Assembly (NCBI RefSeq): GCF_000379985.1 | Contig: NZ_KB904085.1 | Span: 48,867 to 112,866 of the forward strand | Length of the DNA: 64,000 nt | Direction of reading: 5' to 3' | Source of the DNA: Streptococcus caballi DSM 19004 | GTDB taxonomy: Bacteria > Bacillota > Bacilli > Lactobacillales > Streptococcaceae | In this document: positions 44,096-54,487 of the stretch, one piece after another | Layout: every line of letters starts with the position of its first letter | Numbering within the stretch: the first letter of the stretch is position 1 | The notes under the pieces: model-generated | Told to the model about the DNA's origin: nothing | What the model saw: only the letters and a program-made list of their open reading frames with translations | The model's database searches: none | Translations under genes and position numbers: made by a program

Positions 44096-44794
44096 TTAGC
44101 TATTTTCTAAATAAAATTCAAAACGGTCGCCGACGTACTGGCTGTGAACGTATTCAAAAGGCCTACCGTCTGTAAAATAGGACACCTGAGTCAAAGCCAA
44201 AAGGGCATGTCCGCGACTAACCGATAAAAAATTAGCAACACGTTCGCTTGCCGTCTTGGCGTATATAGTCTGCTGACTTTTCCCAATTTCAAAACCGTTT
44301 TCAGTCAAAGTCTTGAAAAAATGTTCAGTAATGTCTGTGCGTTGGAATCCCTTAATTAATTTTTCAGGAATAGCTGCTACTTCAAAAACTAGGGGAACAT
44401 TGTCTGCATAGCGCACGCGCTCCATACGAATCACGTAGTCGAACTTCTTAAGGCCGAGCTTTTGCATTTCAGCTTCGCTGGCTAGTTTACGCTGATAAGA
44501 GATAAGTCTGCTGGATGGCGTCTTACCTTGTGAGCGAACAATGTCAGTAAAACTAGTTGTCCCACGCATTTTTTCTTGCACACGGTGACTGGCCACATAA
44601 GTCCCACTACCCGCACGGCGCTCCAAAATGCCCTCATCAACCAAAAGGGTTACTGCTTGACGAAGCGTCATTCGACTGACACCAAATGTATCCGCCAAAT
44701 CACGCTCACTAGGTAGACGTTGCCCAATTTTCCACCTTTCTTGGTCAATTTCTTTCTTGATAGCATTATGGATACTGATATAAGCGGGTGTCAT
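44096..44794 (-). CDS. GntR-family regulator with UTRA domain
   Basis: A 232-residue repressor-type protein: winged helix (LPSERDLADTFGVSRMTLRQ, residues about 27-46) and UTRA effector domain from about 85 (LISYQRK...VIRMERVRYADNVPLVFE...). It is of the HutC/NagR subgroup, which senses small metabolites such as sugar phosphates. It is divergent from guaA (195 bases between starts), as in other streptococci; the effector and target are not shown. Confidence 0.88.
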   Translation of the reverse strand: MTPAYISIHNAIKKEIDQERWKIGQRLPSERDLADTFGVSRMTLRQAVTLLVDEGILERRAGSGTYVASHRVQEKMRGTTSFTDIVRSQGKTPSSRLISYQRKLASEAEMQKLGLKKFDYVIRMERVRYADNVPLVFEVAAIPEKLIKGFQRTDITEHFFKTLTENGFEIGKSQQTIYAKTASERVANFLSVSRGHALLALTQVSYFTDGRPFEYVHSQYVGDRFEFYLENS

Positions 44795-44910
44795 TGATCT
44801 CTCCTTCGTATTCTTTGCCTTATTTTATCATATTTTTGAGAAAAATAGCAAAGCGATGTCGCTAGTTTTGGTTCTCTTTCTCAACATTTTCAAAAGCTTT
44901 GATATTTCTA

Positions 44911-44974
44911 CTGATAAATCTGCTGTTTTATGCTAAAATAGACTCAGTACTGTCAGGCAAAAGCCTGACAAAAA
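44911..44974 (+). promoter_or_regulatory. guaA promoter and leader hairpin
   Basis: CTGATA (44911-44916), 17 bases, then TGC-TAAAAT (44934-44939). The short leader contains a perfect hairpin TGTCAGGC-AAAA-GCCTGACA (44951-44970) followed by AAAAA, not T, so it is not a terminator. It is too small for a purine riboswitch. Confidence 0.55.
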
Positions 44975-44988
44975 TAGAAAGGATAACA

Positions 44989-46551
44989 ATGACTGATAAT
45001 TCTACTTTGAACGATGTTCAAAAAATCATTGTTCTTGACTATGGTAGCCAGTACAACCAGCTGATTGCACGCCGTATTCGTGAATTTGGTGTCTTTTCTG
45101 AATTGAGAAGTCACAAGATTACTGCTGACGAGGTGCGTGCCATCAACCCTATCGGTATTGTGCTATCTGGCGGACCAAACTCGGTTTATGCTGACAACGC
45201 TTTTGGCATCGACGAAGAGATTTTTGAACTTGGTATTCCAATACTAGGAATCTGTTATGGTATGCAGTTGCTGACTGACAAGCTTGGTGGGAAGGTTGTC
45301 CCAGCCGATCAAACAGGAAACAGTGAGTACGGTCAATCAACACTTAACTTGCGTGCAGAATCTTCTCTTTTTGCCGATACTCCCAAAGAGCAAGTTGTCC
45401 TCATGAGTCATGGGGATGCTGTCACAGAAATTCCAGCTGGTTTCCACTTGGTAGGGGATTCTTCAGATTGCCCTTATGCCGCTATTGAAAATACTGATAG
45501 AAAAATCTATGGTATTCAGTTCCACCCAGAAGTCCGTCATTCCATTTATGGAAACGAGATTTTGCGTAACTTTGCTTTCGGTATTTGTGGTGCTAAAGGT
45601 GACTGGTCAATGGATAACTTCATTGATATGCAAATTCATGAAATCCGCCAAAAAGTTGGTAAGCGTAAAGTTCTCCTTGGTCTGTCTGGCGGTGTAGACT
45701 CTTCAGTCGTTGGTGTCCTTTTGCAAAAAGCTATCGGTGATCAGCTGACTTGTATCTTCGTTGACCACGGTCTTCTCCGTAAAAATGAAGGCGACCAAGT
45801 CATGAATATGCTTGGCGGTAAATTTGGTCTCAATATCATTCGTGTAGATGCTTCTAAGCGTTTCTTAGACCTTTTAGCAGACATTGATGATCCTGAGAAA
45901 AAACGCAAAATCATCGGTAACGAATTTGTTTATGTCTTTGATGACGAAGCTAGCAAACTCAAAGGTGTGGATTTCCTTGCTCAGGGAACGCTCTATACAG
46001 ATGTTATCGAATCAGGAACTGAAACTGCTCAAACCATCAAATCTCACCACAATGTCGGTGGCCTGCCAGAGGATATGCAGTTTGAGTTGATTGAGCCACT
46101 CAACACTCTTTTTAAAGATGAAGTTCGTGCGTTGGGTACAGCGCTTGGAATGCCTGATGAAGTTGTTTGGCGTCAGCCATTCCCGGGGCCAGGACTTGCT
46201 ATCCGCGTTATGGGTGCCATTACCGCTGAAAAACTCGAAACTGTTCGCGAATCAGATGCCATTCTCCGCGAGGAAATTGCCAAAGCAGGTCTTGAACGCG
46301 ATGTATGGCAATACTTTACTGTCAACACCGGTGTTCGCTCAGTTGGGGTTATGGGGGACGGTCGTACTTACGATTACACGATTGCTATCCGCGCCATCAC
46401 TTCTATTGATGGTATGACAGCCGACTTTGCTCAGCTACCTTGGGATGTCCTCAAGAAAATCTCAACTCGTATCGTTAACGAAGTTGACCACGTTAATCGC
46501 ATAGTCTATGATATCACTAGCAAACCACCAGCAACTGTTGAGTGGGAATAA
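44989..46551 (+). CDS. guaA: GMP synthase (glutamine-hydrolysing)
   Basis: Converts XMP to GMP using glutamine and ATP. 520 residues from ATG 44989 (GAAAGGA upstream). Class I amidotransferase with Cys89 (GICYGMQLL) and FHPEV; PP-loop ATPase [11 protein letters not shown]-terminal dimer domain ending KPPATVEWE, the invariant end of GuaA. Plus-strand gene on the right side of dif, so against the presumed fork direction. Confidence 0.96.
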   Translation: MTDNSTLNDVQKIIVLDYGSQYNQLIARRIREFGVFSELRSHKITADEVRAINPIGIVLSGGPNSVYADNAFGIDEEIFELGIPILGICYGMQLLTDKLGGKVVPADQTGNSEYGQSTLNLRAESSLFADTPKEQVVLMSHGDAVTEIPAGFHLVGDSSDCPYAAIENTDRKIYGIQFHPEVRHSIYGNEILRNFAFGICGAKGDWSMDNFIDMQIHEIRQKVGKRKVLLGLSGGVDSSVVGVLLQKAIGDQLTCIFVDHGLLRKNEGDQVMNMLGGKFGLNIIRVDASKRFLDLLADIDDPEKKRKIIGNEFVYVFDDEASKLKGVDFLAQGTLYTDVIESGTETAQTIKSHHNVGGLPEDMQFELIEPLNTLFKDEVRALGTALGMPDEVVWRQPFPGPGLAIRVMGAITAEKLETVRESDAILREEIAKAGLERDVWQYFTVNTGVRSVGVMGDGRTYDYTIAIRAITSIDGMTADFAQLPWDVLKKISTRIVNEVDHVNRIVYDITSKPPATVEWE

Positions 46552-46559
46552 TCAATATT

Positions 46560-46600
46560 AAAAGCTCTGAAATAAAGATTTCGGAGCTTTTAATTTTTTT
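46560..46600. terminator. Bidirectional terminator between guaA and the ABC exporter
   Basis: AAAGCTCTGAAAT and ATTTCGGAGCTTT pair around 4 bases and are followed by TAATTTTTTT. Confidence 0.85.
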
Positions 46601-46615
46601 GTGTGAGATTAAATT

Positions 46616-48361
46616 CTACAGACTACTTACATCCTGAGCTGTCTGCATTTGATAGTAGACACCTTTTTGCGCCATGAGTTGAGTGTGATTACCGTACTCA
46701 ACGATATTACCATCAACCATGACTAAAATTAGGTCTGCACTTCTAATGGTTGATAAGCGGTGAGCGATGATAAAGCTGGTTCGTCCTTTCATAAGCTTTT
46801 CAAAAGCTTCTTGAATCAGTATTTCAGTCCGTGTATCAATGGAGGAGGTTGCTTCATCTAAAATCAGCATTTTAGGAATTTTGATAAAGATTCTGGCGAT
46901 GGTCAATAGCTGATGCTGTCCTTGCGACAAGGAAGAACCTGCGTCGGCCAGATAAGTATCATAACCTTGTGGTAACTGACGGATAAAAAAGTCTGCATTA
47001 GCTGCCTTGGCTGCTGCGACTACTTCTTCACGGCTGGCATCTGGATAACCATAAGCGATATTGTCATGAATGGTCCCTGTTTTAAGCCAGGTTTCCTGCA
47101 AGACCATACCAATTTGTTTACGAAGGTCTTCAACAGCATAATCGCTAATAGGCACACCGTCTAACAAGATCTGGCCGCCATCAACTTCGTAAAAACGCAT
47201 GAGAAGATTGATGAGGGTTGATTTTCCAGCCCCTGTCGGCCCAACGATAGCAACCTTGGAAGCCGCTGGAATATCCAATGTCAGATCTTTAATCAAAGGC
47301 TTGTCTTTGAGATAGCCAAAGGATACGTGATTGAAAGAAACCTGTCCTTTTAATTTTTGAGCATCCAACTTTGCTTTGACAGGCAAAACTTGGTAACCCT
47401 CATCCAAAATCATATAAAGTCGATCTGCACAGGCAAGGGCACTCTGCATTTCCGACAAAACTGACGAGATATCATTGAAAGGCTTGGTGTACTGATTGAC
47501 GTAATTGAGGAAGGTGGTCAACTGTCCAACGGTAAAGGCACCGGACATAATTCTCAGTGCTCCCACTCCCGCCAAAAGCCCATAAATGAGGCTGTTGATA
47601 AAGCGGGTAGATGGATTGACGGCAGAGGAATAAAATATGGCTCCTTGCGAATAGTCGGCATAGGTTATATTGATTTTGGTAAAGTCAGAGATGCTTTGCT
47701 CTTGGGCATTGAAAGTCTGCAAGAGACTTTCTTGCGTAATCATTTCCTCAATAAACTGAGTTTGTCGTCCTCGCGACTGAGTTTGATTTTGATAAAGCGT
47801 GTAGCTTTTATTTGCAATAAAACGCGCCACAAATAATGATAAGGGGGTTAAAATCAGTACCAAGAAAAGCATGAGAAAATCAATGTCAGCCATAGTGATG
47901 ATGGTAATGATAATTGTCAAAATACCAATAAAGAATTGGTTGAAGACCATGAGTAGGCCATTGCTAAGTTGCTCAGTATCTGTCGTGACGCGGCTAACCA
48001 AATCTCCAACGCTTTTCCTATCCAAGTAAGAAATGGGAAGCTGATTCAGTTTGACCATGACCTTCTGACGGAATTCAGAGATAAGTCGAAAGACCAGTTT
48101 ATTATAAATCAAAGGATTGAGCCATTGGATGAGGGTATTGATCAAAATAACTACAACCATTTTGATCAAAATAGGGAGAAGTAATTTGAGAGAATTAGGC
48201 TTCAAAACCACATCTACAGCATTCCCGATTAAGATTGGAAGATAGACTGTCAAAACAACTTGGATGACAGTGCCCAGCATTGCCCAGACAATTAGACGTT
48301 TCTGAGCTATCAAATCCTTGACTAGGCGTTTGCTAGTTTGACCTTGATTAGATGCTCTCAT
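46616..48361 (-). CDS. Heterodimeric ABC exporter, subunit 2
   Basis: A 581-residue half-transporter: six membrane helices and a C-terminal ATPase (Walker A GPTGAGKST, Walker B MLILDEATSSID with catalytic Glu). The signature is SLSQGQHQ instead of LSGGQ, a known mark of one partner in heterodimeric exporters of the LmrCD/BmrCD/TM287-288 type. The start MRASNQGQ at 48361 has GGAAGGAGAAGGG upstream and overlaps the partner by 14 bases. Multidrug or lipid export is likely; substrate unknown. Confidence 0.88.
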   Translation of the reverse strand: MRASNQGQTSKRLVKDLIAQKRLIVWAMLGTVIQVVLTVYLPILIGNAVDVVLKPNSLKLLLPILIKMVVVILINTLIQWLNPLIYNKLVFRLISEFRQKVMVKLNQLPISYLDRKSVGDLVSRVTTDTEQLSNGLLMVFNQFFIGILTIIITIITMADIDFLMLFLVLILTPLSLFVARFIANKSYTLYQNQTQSRGRQTQFIEEMITQESLLQTFNAQEQSISDFTKINITYADYSQGAIFYSSAVNPSTRFINSLIYGLLAGVGALRIMSGAFTVGQLTTFLNYVNQYTKPFNDISSVLSEMQSALACADRLYMILDEGYQVLPVKAKLDAQKLKGQVSFNHVSFGYLKDKPLIKDLTLDIPAASKVAIVGPTGAGKSTLINLLMRFYEVDGGQILLDGVPISDYAVEDLRKQIGMVLQETWLKTGTIHDNIAYGYPDASREEVVAAAKAANADFFIRQLPQGYDTYLADAGSSLSQGQHQLLTIARIFIKIPKMLILDEATSSIDTRTEILIQEAFEKLMKGRTSFIIAHRLSTIRSADLILVMVDGNIVEYGNHTQLMAQKGVYYQMQTAQDVSSL

Positions 48362-50084
48362 TTCCCTTCTCCTTCCTATGCTGCGAGTAATGAATGGATT
48401 GATAAAGTTCATTGTTTGCCAGTAATTCATCGTGGTTAGCAAAACCAGCCTGTTGCCCTTTATTAAGTAAGAGAATCTTATCTGCTGATTTCAAGCTATT
48501 AGTCCGTTGCGAAATCATGATAACTGTCGTTCCTTGAAGATTTTCTTTTATGGCCGACAGGAGTTTAGCTTCTGTCAAATAATCCAAAGCTGAGGTAGAA
48601 TCATCCAAAATTAAAAACGGTGCTGGCTGTAAAAGCGCTCTGGCAATGGTCAAGCGTTGCCTTTGTCCTCCAGAAAAATTACGACCGAAAGCTTCGACAA
48701 CTTCATCAAGTTGTCCTTCTCTCTCAGTCACAAAATCGCTAGCCTGCGCAATATCAAGTGCCCACCACAGCTCTTGATCACTGACCTCTCGTTCTAGTCC
48801 TAAAGTCAAATTAGAACGGATACTGCCTTGAAAAAGCTCTGCTTTTTGCGGAACGACCCTAACCCACTGACGCCACTGCCTAATAGTTTGGGGAGATTTA
48901 TTCTTTTGGAAAATCGCTAAGCTGCCTTCTTGAGGCGTATAGAGGTGATTGAGCAGCTCTACCAAAGTTGACTTGCCAGAACCTGTCCCACCAATAATCC
49001 CTAAGAACTGGCCACTTTGAAGAGTAAAATCTAAGTCTTTCAAAGCTGCTTCAGCCGCCATTGGATAGGTAAAAGATATGTGATTGAGAACCAAAGCATG
49101 GCCATTTGACTCAAATATTTCAAGGTCGCCATCCAGGTTTTCGGATGGCTTGTCAAAAACTTCTACGATACGTTTGGCACTTATGAAGCTCTGATTAAGA
49201 GAAGTTACTAGCATGGTCATCTTCAAAAGTTCGGTCAGGATCTGAAGCAGGTAATTGACCAAAGCAATCAGCATCCCTTGTGACAACAGTTTATCTGATA
49301 CTTGAATACTTCCATTCCAGATGACTATGAGGAGAGTCACATTGACTACTAGGTAGGTCAGCGGAGTGACTAGGCTAGACAGACTTCCTGCCTTTAATTG
49401 TAAGTCTGTGTAGTCTTGATTGAGCTGAGCAAATTGTTTTTCTTCATTATCAACTTGATTGAACGCTCGGATAACACGAACCCCTTGCATTTGTTGTCTA
49501 GTCAGATTGACAATCTTGTCTGTTGCTAAACGAATTTTAGCATAGAGAGGATTAAGCAAGCGTGACATGACAAAAACGATTATAAAAAGGACCATGACCA
49601 TTCCCCAAAACCAAAGAGTCATCTTTGAACTGATTGTAAAGGACATGATAATGGCTCCGAAAACAATGATAGGGGCTCTCAAAAAGAGACGAAGAAATTG
49701 GTTGATTCCTGTCTGAATTTGATAGGTATCACTGGTTAGGCGAGTGACTAGACTTGATGTTGTCAGCTCATCGCGGTCTTTTTTGCTAAGAGACATAATT
49801 TTGACAAAAAGATCTTGGGTTAGCTGCTTGGTGTAGCCAACTGCCGATTTTGATGAGAAATACTGGGCTGTTAGAGAGACTATAACTCCCACACTGGCTA
49901 AACCAAATAGGAGTAAAATCATCAGTAAAAGCTGACTTTTATCATGATGAGGAATGATACTATCAACAATTCTCGCGATGATAACAGGAATTAGAAGTTC
50001 AAAAGAAGCTTCTAATAATTTAAAAAAGGGGCCTAAAATAGTTTCTTTTAGATACCCTTTAAAATATTGACTTAACTCTTTCAT
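48348..50084 (-). CDS. Heterodimeric ABC exporter, subunit 1
   Basis: A 578-residue half-transporter with six membrane helices and an ATPase domain: Walker A GGTGSGKST, signature NFSGGQRQR, and Walker B FLILDDSTSALD, where Asp replaces the catalytic Glu. This, together with the LSQGQ signature of its partner, makes one degenerate and one active ATP site, as in LmrCD. It is 11 bases after pmp23 and probably in the same transcript. Confidence 0.88.
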   Translation of the reverse strand: MKELSQYFKGYLKETILGPFFKLLEASFELLIPVIIARIVDSIIPHHDKSQLLLMILLLFGLASVGVIVSLTAQYFSSKSAVGYTKQLTQDLFVKIMSLSKKDRDELTTSSLVTRLTSDTYQIQTGINQFLRLFLRAPIIVFGAIIMSFTISSKMTLWFWGMVMVLFIIVFVMSRLLNPLYAKIRLATDKIVNLTRQQMQGVRVIRAFNQVDNEEKQFAQLNQDYTDLQLKAGSLSSLVTPLTYLVVNVTLLIVIWNGSIQVSDKLLSQGMLIALVNYLLQILTELLKMTMLVTSLNQSFISAKRIVEVFDKPSENLDGDLEIFESNGHALVLNHISFTYPMAAEAALKDLDFTLQSGQFLGIIGGTGSGKSTLVELLNHLYTPQEGSLAIFQKNKSPQTIRQWRQWVRVVPQKAELFQGSIRSNLTLGLEREVSDQELWWALDIAQASDFVTEREGQLDEVVEAFGRNFSGGQRQRLTIARALLQPAPFLILDDSTSALDYLTEAKLLSAIKENLQGTTVIMISQRTNSLKSADKILLLNKGQQAGFANHDELLANNELYQSIHYSQHRKEKGNESI

Positions 50085-50095
50085 TTTGACACTTT

Positions 50096-50698
50096 CTAAA
50101 AAAGACTCATAATTTCAATCAAGTATAGGTTAAAGTGAACTTCGCGTGCATAGTAAATGTTGCCACCATTTTTATATAATTTTCCGCCTGAGATTAAGGC
50201 TAGGGGATGATGATAAAAGTAGGTTTCCCCGCTCGTGTTACCAAGACTTGGTGCGACAACATCACGTGAGTATGTCTTAGCTAATTCAATGGTATTTTTA
50301 TTCCCATGCTTAGCCACGTAGTCGATATAAGCTGTGCCAAAATTGTAGGCTTGAACAGCCGTCCAGACATCAACTTGTGACTTATTAGCTTGAGTCAAAT
50401 TATTAGACAAGACAGTCACACCTTGTTTGATGCTGGTTTGGCTATCTGTAATAGAATTGGCTACACCACTGGAACTTTCACTTGACTGCATAACGTCCTG
50501 AGAGGCTCCCTTGGTCTCAGTATAAATCATGGCTAAAACTAGTTCAACATTGGTGTCCGTGTTATTGTCAGCCAGCGTTTTGGAAACAAGTTCCTTATAC
50601 TGCATGACATTTTTAACATTTTCATGCACGACATAAAGATGATAGCCACAAAAAAGAATAATAATGACTAAAATAAGTCGTCGTATTAATTTAAACAT
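50096..50698 (-). CDS. pmp23: Lysozyme-like cell-wall protein Pmp23
   Basis: A 200-residue, membrane-anchored protein (helix at about 6-24) with a lysozyme-like fold: VLAMIYTETKGASQDVMQSSESS contains the catalytic Glu of the goose-lysozyme-type superfamily, and VQAYNFGTAYIDYV is a later conserved box. Pneumococcal Pmp23 is such a putative transglycosylase that affects divisome organisation and beta-lactam susceptibility. It starts 1 base after the ndpA stop. Confidence 0.85.
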   Translation of the reverse strand: MFKLIRRLILVIIILFCGYHLYVVHENVKNVMQYKELVSKTLADNNTDTNVELVLAMIYTETKGASQDVMQSSESSSGVANSITDSQTSIKQGVTVLSNNLTQANKSQVDVWTAVQAYNFGTAYIDYVAKHGNKNTIELAKTYSRDVVAPSLGNTSGETYFYHHPLALISGGKLYKNGGNIYYAREVHFNLYLIEIMSLF

Positions 50699-50699
50699 T

Positions 50700-51677
50700 T
50701 TATTTATTCTGAATATCCTGTATGTTTTTAATCAAAATGGAGTAGGTTCCGTCTTGATTTTGGATAAATTCCACCGATTCTGCATCCTGATAAACATTGT
50801 TTGGCACAATCAGCTCAATACCGTTTGATAAAGACAATTTCTGACTTTCCAATTTTTTAGTTTGTCTTGAATAATCCACATCTGCAACCGTTATAGGTTC
50901 TGGAATGACTTCTTTCAATTCATCAACGAAGGTTAGTCTGGCCGTTAAATTATCATCAAAGAGTTGGTCAGCCAATTTTTCAGGTGAGAGCTCTTGCTCC
51001 TCTTCCAAATTGTTATAGATAGCCGATTTCATCTTAGACTGAAAGGCAAAATCATCTCGATTGAAATTTTCTGCAATTTTTTGAGCCGTCTGTTCCACTA
51101 GCTTGATAGATTTTTTGATTGATTGCTCAGGTTGAACTTGCAAAAGATTTTCAGAAAAATAATTAGCAAAGCTACCATTGTGCTTGATACGCTTTTCAAT
51201 CAAATAATAGTTATGATTGCGGCGATTGATGACCAAAGCTTCGTCAGGCGTCTGAGCTGCACTTGGCAGGTTATTTTGCGTCACCTTGATAGGTACTTGG
51301 TTGTCACCTGCAATATGGGTTAAGTTCTCTCTCAAAGCAATGCGTAGAAAAGCAAAATGTTCCACACCTTCTTTGTCAAATTGAATAAAAACAAGGTCGT
51401 TCGTTTTCTGGTCTTCAGAAATGACAAATTCTTCCTTCCAAAGCTGGGCAATCTTAAGAGATGATTCCATCAAATCATCTCTTAAATTGCTTAAAAAAAC
51501 ATTGTCGCTGTCAAAAGAGCCGCGTTTAGCTTCATCTGAGAAAACCTTGTCTAATTTCTTGCGGAAATACTCATCCAATCTTGGCGTGATTTCCAAGAAA
51601 TTATCTGAAAAAATTAGCTCGGTATCATTTGGCGTAAATTGGTGGACAATGATGCGTCTTAAGTATAAATCCATCAT
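50700..51677 (-). CDS. Nucleoid-associated protein (NdpA/YejK family)
   Basis: A 325-residue protein of the 37-kDa nucleoid-associated family: starts LYLRRIIVHQFTPNDTELIFSD, with LFDDNLTARLTFVDELKEVI in the middle and a conserved GIELIVPNNVYQD near the end. The family binds nucleoid DNA in E. coli; its role in Gram-positives is not known. ATG is 1 base after the glyA stop, so translation is coupled. Confidence 0.82.
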   Translation of the reverse strand: MMDLYLRRIIVHQFTPNDTELIFSDNFLEITPRLDEYFRKKLDKVFSDEAKRGSFDSDNVFLSNLRDDLMESSLKIAQLWKEEFVISEDQKTNDLVFIQFDKEGVEHFAFLRIALRENLTHIAGDNQVPIKVTQNNLPSAAQTPDEALVINRRNHNYYLIEKRIKHNGSFANYFSENLLQVQPEQSIKKSIKLVEQTAQKIAENFNRDDFAFQSKMKSAIYNNLEEEQELSPEKLADQLFDDNLTARLTFVDELKEVIPEPITVADVDYSRQTKKLESQKLSLSNGIELIVPNNVYQDAESVEFIQNQDGTYSILIKNIQDIQNK

Positions 51678-51678
51678 C

Positions 51679-52938
51679 TTACAAATTCTCGTAAAGTGGG
51701 AAAGCGTCTGTCAAGGCTTTGACTTCTTGTCGAACTTCTTCTAAAATAGCCTCGTCTTGGTAGTTTTCAAGAGTTTTAACCATTAGCTCTGCGATTTGAC
51801 GAGCTTGGTCTACGCCCATACCACGACTAGTGATGGCTGGGGATCCAATACGAATCCCTGATGTCTTAAATGGTGACAGGGTTTCAAATGGAATGGAGTT
51901 CTTGTTGAGTGTGATATTGACACTTTCCAAAATATTTTGTGCTAATTTTCCGTTTTCCACGACCTTAGTCACATCAACGAGGAAGACGTGATTGTCTGTT
52001 CCACCTGAAATAACATGGAAATTCTCGTGTTGATTGAAAACGTCTGCCATTGCTTGGGCATTTTTGATGGTATTTTCACCATATTCTTTGAAGGCTGGAT
52101 CTAAAGCTTCTTTAAGTGCGACAGCTTTTGCCGCGATGACATGCATCAATGGGCCTCCTTGTAAACCTGGGAAAACAGCTGAGTTAATTTTTTTAGCGAT
52201 AGCTTCATCATTAGTCAAAACAAGTCCGCCACGAGGTCCCCGAAGAGTCTTATGGGTCGTTGTTGTGGTGACATGTGCATAAGGTACAGGACTTGGGTGA
52301 TGACCAGAAGCCACAAGTCCTGCGATGTGTGCCATATCAACCATGAAGTAGGCACCAACTTCGTCAGCAATTTCGCGGAATTTAGAGAAATCAATAGTAC
52401 GTGAATAAGCTGAAGCACCAGCCACAATCAATTTAGGATGAACCTCATGGGCGAGCTCGCGAAGTTTATCATAATCAATCTCTTCTGTCTCAGGATTAAC
52501 AGTATAAGGAATGAAATTATAAGTCTTACCAGAGAAGCTGACTGGTGAGCCATGTGTCAAGTGACCGCCAGCTGCTAAATCCATTCCAAGAACAGTATCT
52601 CCCGGTTCAATCAAAGCCATGTAGGCTGCGGCGTTGGCCTGACTACCTGAATGCGGTTGAACATTAGCAAAAGCTGCACCAAACAATTCTTTGGCACGTT
52701 CAATAGCCAAATTTTCGGCCACATCAACGCACTCTGTTCCACCATAATAACGTTTGCCAGGGTAGCCTTCCGCGTATTTATTGGTCAAAACGCTTCCCTG
52801 TGCAGCCATAACTGCTTTAGAAACAACATTTTCAGAAGCAATCAGTTCAATATTATTTTGTTGGCGAACTTCTTCAGCATGAATAGCCGCCCAAAGTTCG
52901 GGGTCAAAAGCTTCAAAATTATCTTTATCAAAAATCAT
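51679..52938 (-). CDS. glyA: Serine hydroxymethyltransferase
   Basis: PLP enzyme making glycine and methylene-THF from serine; feeds the folate pool also used by fhs and trmFO. 419 residues with [25 protein letters not shown], the PLP lysine in [14 protein letters not shown] and the C-terminal [27 protein letters not shown]. Confidence 0.96.
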   Translation of the reverse strand: MIFDKDNFEAFDPELWAAIHAEEVRQQNNIELIASENVVSKAVMAAQGSVLTNKYAEGYPGKRYYGGTECVDVAENLAIERAKELFGAAFANVQPHSGSQANAAAYMALIEPGDTVLGMDLAAGGHLTHGSPVSFSGKTYNFIPYTVNPETEEIDYDKLRELAHEVHPKLIVAGASAYSRTIDFSKFREIADEVGAYFMVDMAHIAGLVASGHHPSPVPYAHVTTTTTHKTLRGPRGGLVLTNDEAIAKKINSAVFPGLQGGPLMHVIAAKAVALKEALDPAFKEYGENTIKNAQAMADVFNQHENFHVISGGTDNHVFLVDVTKVVENGKLAQNILESVNITLNKNSIPFETLSPFKTSGIRIGSPAITSRGMGVDQARQIAELMVKTLENYQDEAILEEVRQEVKALTDAFPLYENL

Positions 52939-52973
52939 TGAGGGGTCTCCTTTACTATAAAAACGATATGCCT

Positions 52974-52982
52974 ATTATACCA
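52974..52982 (-). promoter_or_regulatory. Extended -10 promoter of glyA
   Basis: On the minus strand TGGTATAAT lies 36 bases before the glyA start, in the 123-base gap after tsaC. Confidence 0.5.
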
Positions 52983-53061
52983 CATAAAAGAGATGAAAAT
53001 CCTCATCAGGCTATGGAAAATAAAATGAATTTTCTAAAATAAAGAAAAAGCAGGCCTTAGC

Positions 53062-53664
53062 CTACTGTCTATTTTCAAAATTTAGTTGAGGAAGAACTTG
53101 TAAGATCTGTTCTTGAGTTATGGCTCCCTGGCGCAAGATTTTTGCTTGGTCACCAGATAAATCTACGATAGTAGAATCAAGTCCCGTAAGAGCAGCATTA
53201 TCCTCCAAACCTGTCACTTGTCCGCCAAATTGCTTGACAATATCTTTAAAAACCTTACCACTATCTTGACCGGACAGATTAGCTGACGGACCAATCAGTG
53301 GTCCCAGTTCTTTGATTATCTCCAAAGTCTTGGGATGATTTGGCACTCTAAAACCAACGGTAGGCAGACCAGAATTAATCCAGCTTGGGACCTGATGATT
53401 GGCCTGCAAAATAATAGTCAGTGGTCCAGGCAAAAAAGTATCATAAAGCTTTTTCAAATCGTAAGGCTGATTTTGGGAATAAGCCATGATGGTCTCAAAA
53501 TCAGCTACATTGAGATTCATCGCCTTGTCCAGTGGACGATTTTTTAAATCGTAAACATGCTGAACAGCTTCTTTATCCAGAGCCTTAGCAAATAAACCAT
53601 AAACAGTCTCAGTTGGCAGCACAACTGCGCCCCCGTTTGCCAAAATTTCTCTTAAATCATCCAT
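53062..53664 (-). CDS. tsaC: Threonylcarbamoyl-AMP synthase (TsaC/YwlC)
   Basis: Makes threonylcarbamoyl-AMP for the t6A37 modification of ANN-decoding tRNAs. 200 residues, the YrdC domain only: VVLPTETVYGLFAKA, KNRPLDKAMNLNV, PGPLTIIL, VGFRVPNH and GPSANLSGQDSG are present. Shorter than the Sua5/YwlC form with a C-terminal domain. Overlaps prmC by 8 bases. Confidence 0.92.
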   Translation of the reverse strand: MDDLREILANGGAVVLPTETVYGLFAKALDKEAVQHVYDLKNRPLDKAMNLNVADFETIMAYSQNQPYDLKKLYDTFLPGPLTIILQANHQVPSWINSGLPTVGFRVPNHPKTLEIIKELGPLIGPSANLSGQDSGKVFKDIVKQFGGQVTGLEDNAALTGLDSTIVDLSGDQAKILRQGAITQEQILQVLPQLNFENRQ

Positions 53665-54487
53665 TATCCATCACAACCATTCTATCTTTTCCAAAGGTAT
53701 CCTGTAAAACTCTGACACGCTTTTGCGGAAAGTTAGCTGTTATCATTTGAGCCACCATTTGACCTTGCTTGTAGCCAATTTCAAAGTAGAGTTTTCCTTG
53801 CTCAGTCAAATAAGCTGGCGCTTCTTCTATGATTTTGCGGTAAATGGCATAGCCGTCATCGTCCGCAAAAAGCGCTAGATGAGGTTCAGAAGACAAAACA
53901 TTTAGGCCCACCTCATCTTTATTACTTCTGGAAATATAGGGTGGGTTAGAAACGATGATATCAAACTTATCAGTGACATCGCTAAACACGTCTGATTGCA
54001 AAAAGTCAATGTCAACGTGATTGACTTGTGCATTTTGCTCAGCGACAACAAGAGCGTCGCTAGAAATATCTAACGCGCTCACGCGCCAGCCTGGTTGGGA
54101 TTGCTTGAGTGAAATAGCAATGGCTCCGCTACCCGTTCCAATATCCAAAATAGATAAGCCAGCTCTGCTATTTTCCGCCAAAATCAAGTCCACCAACTCC
54201 TCCGTTTCAGGCCGTGGAATGAGCACGCGCTCATCCACTGTCAAAACCAAGTCACGAAAGTAAGCCTTACCTGTGATATATTGAGGCGACTGATGTTTTT
54301 TTAGTTTATCAACGATTGCAGCCAGCAGTTCCTGATCTGCTTGAGTTACTTCTTGACTTTGCTGTAGGAGAAAATCAAGATTATTCCACTCCTTTAGCTC
54401 ACGAAAAACAAAGAGCAGATTTTCCCTGTCTTCACCTACTGCTTCTAACTCTTCCTCATAGTGAGTAAAAAGTTGTGCGTAATTCAT
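53657..54487 (-). CDS. prmC: Peptide chain release factor N5-glutamine methyltransferase
   Basis: Methylates the GGQ glutamine of RF1 (prfA, immediately upstream) and RF2. 276 residues; SAM-binding ILDIGTGSGAIAISL and the substrate motif VSNPPYIS that defines PrmC/HemK. TAATG overlap with prfA couples enzyme and substrate. Confidence 0.95.
   Translation of the reverse strand: MNYAQLFTHYEEELEAVGEDRENLLFVFRELKEWNNLDFLLQQSQEVTQADQELLAAIVDKLKKHQSPQYITGKAYFRDLVLTVDERVLIPRPETEELVDLILAENSRAGLSILDIGTGSGAIAISLKQSQPGWRVSALDISSDALVVAEQNAQVNHVDIDFLQSDVFSDVTDKFDIIVSNPPYISRSNKDEVGLNVLSSEPHLALFADDDGYAIYRKIIEEAPAYLTEQGKLYFEIGYKQGQMVAQMITANFPQKRVRVLQDTFGKDRMVVMDNG

Noticed and set aside
44870..44988. Purine riboswitch upstream of guaA
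   Set aside because: The leader is only about 45 nt and contains a single hairpin; no three-way junction can form.
46616..50084. Bacteriocin ABC transporter-maturation pair
   Set aside because: No peptidase C39 domain and no bacteriocin-like small gene nearby; degenerate-site features fit LmrCD-type exporters.
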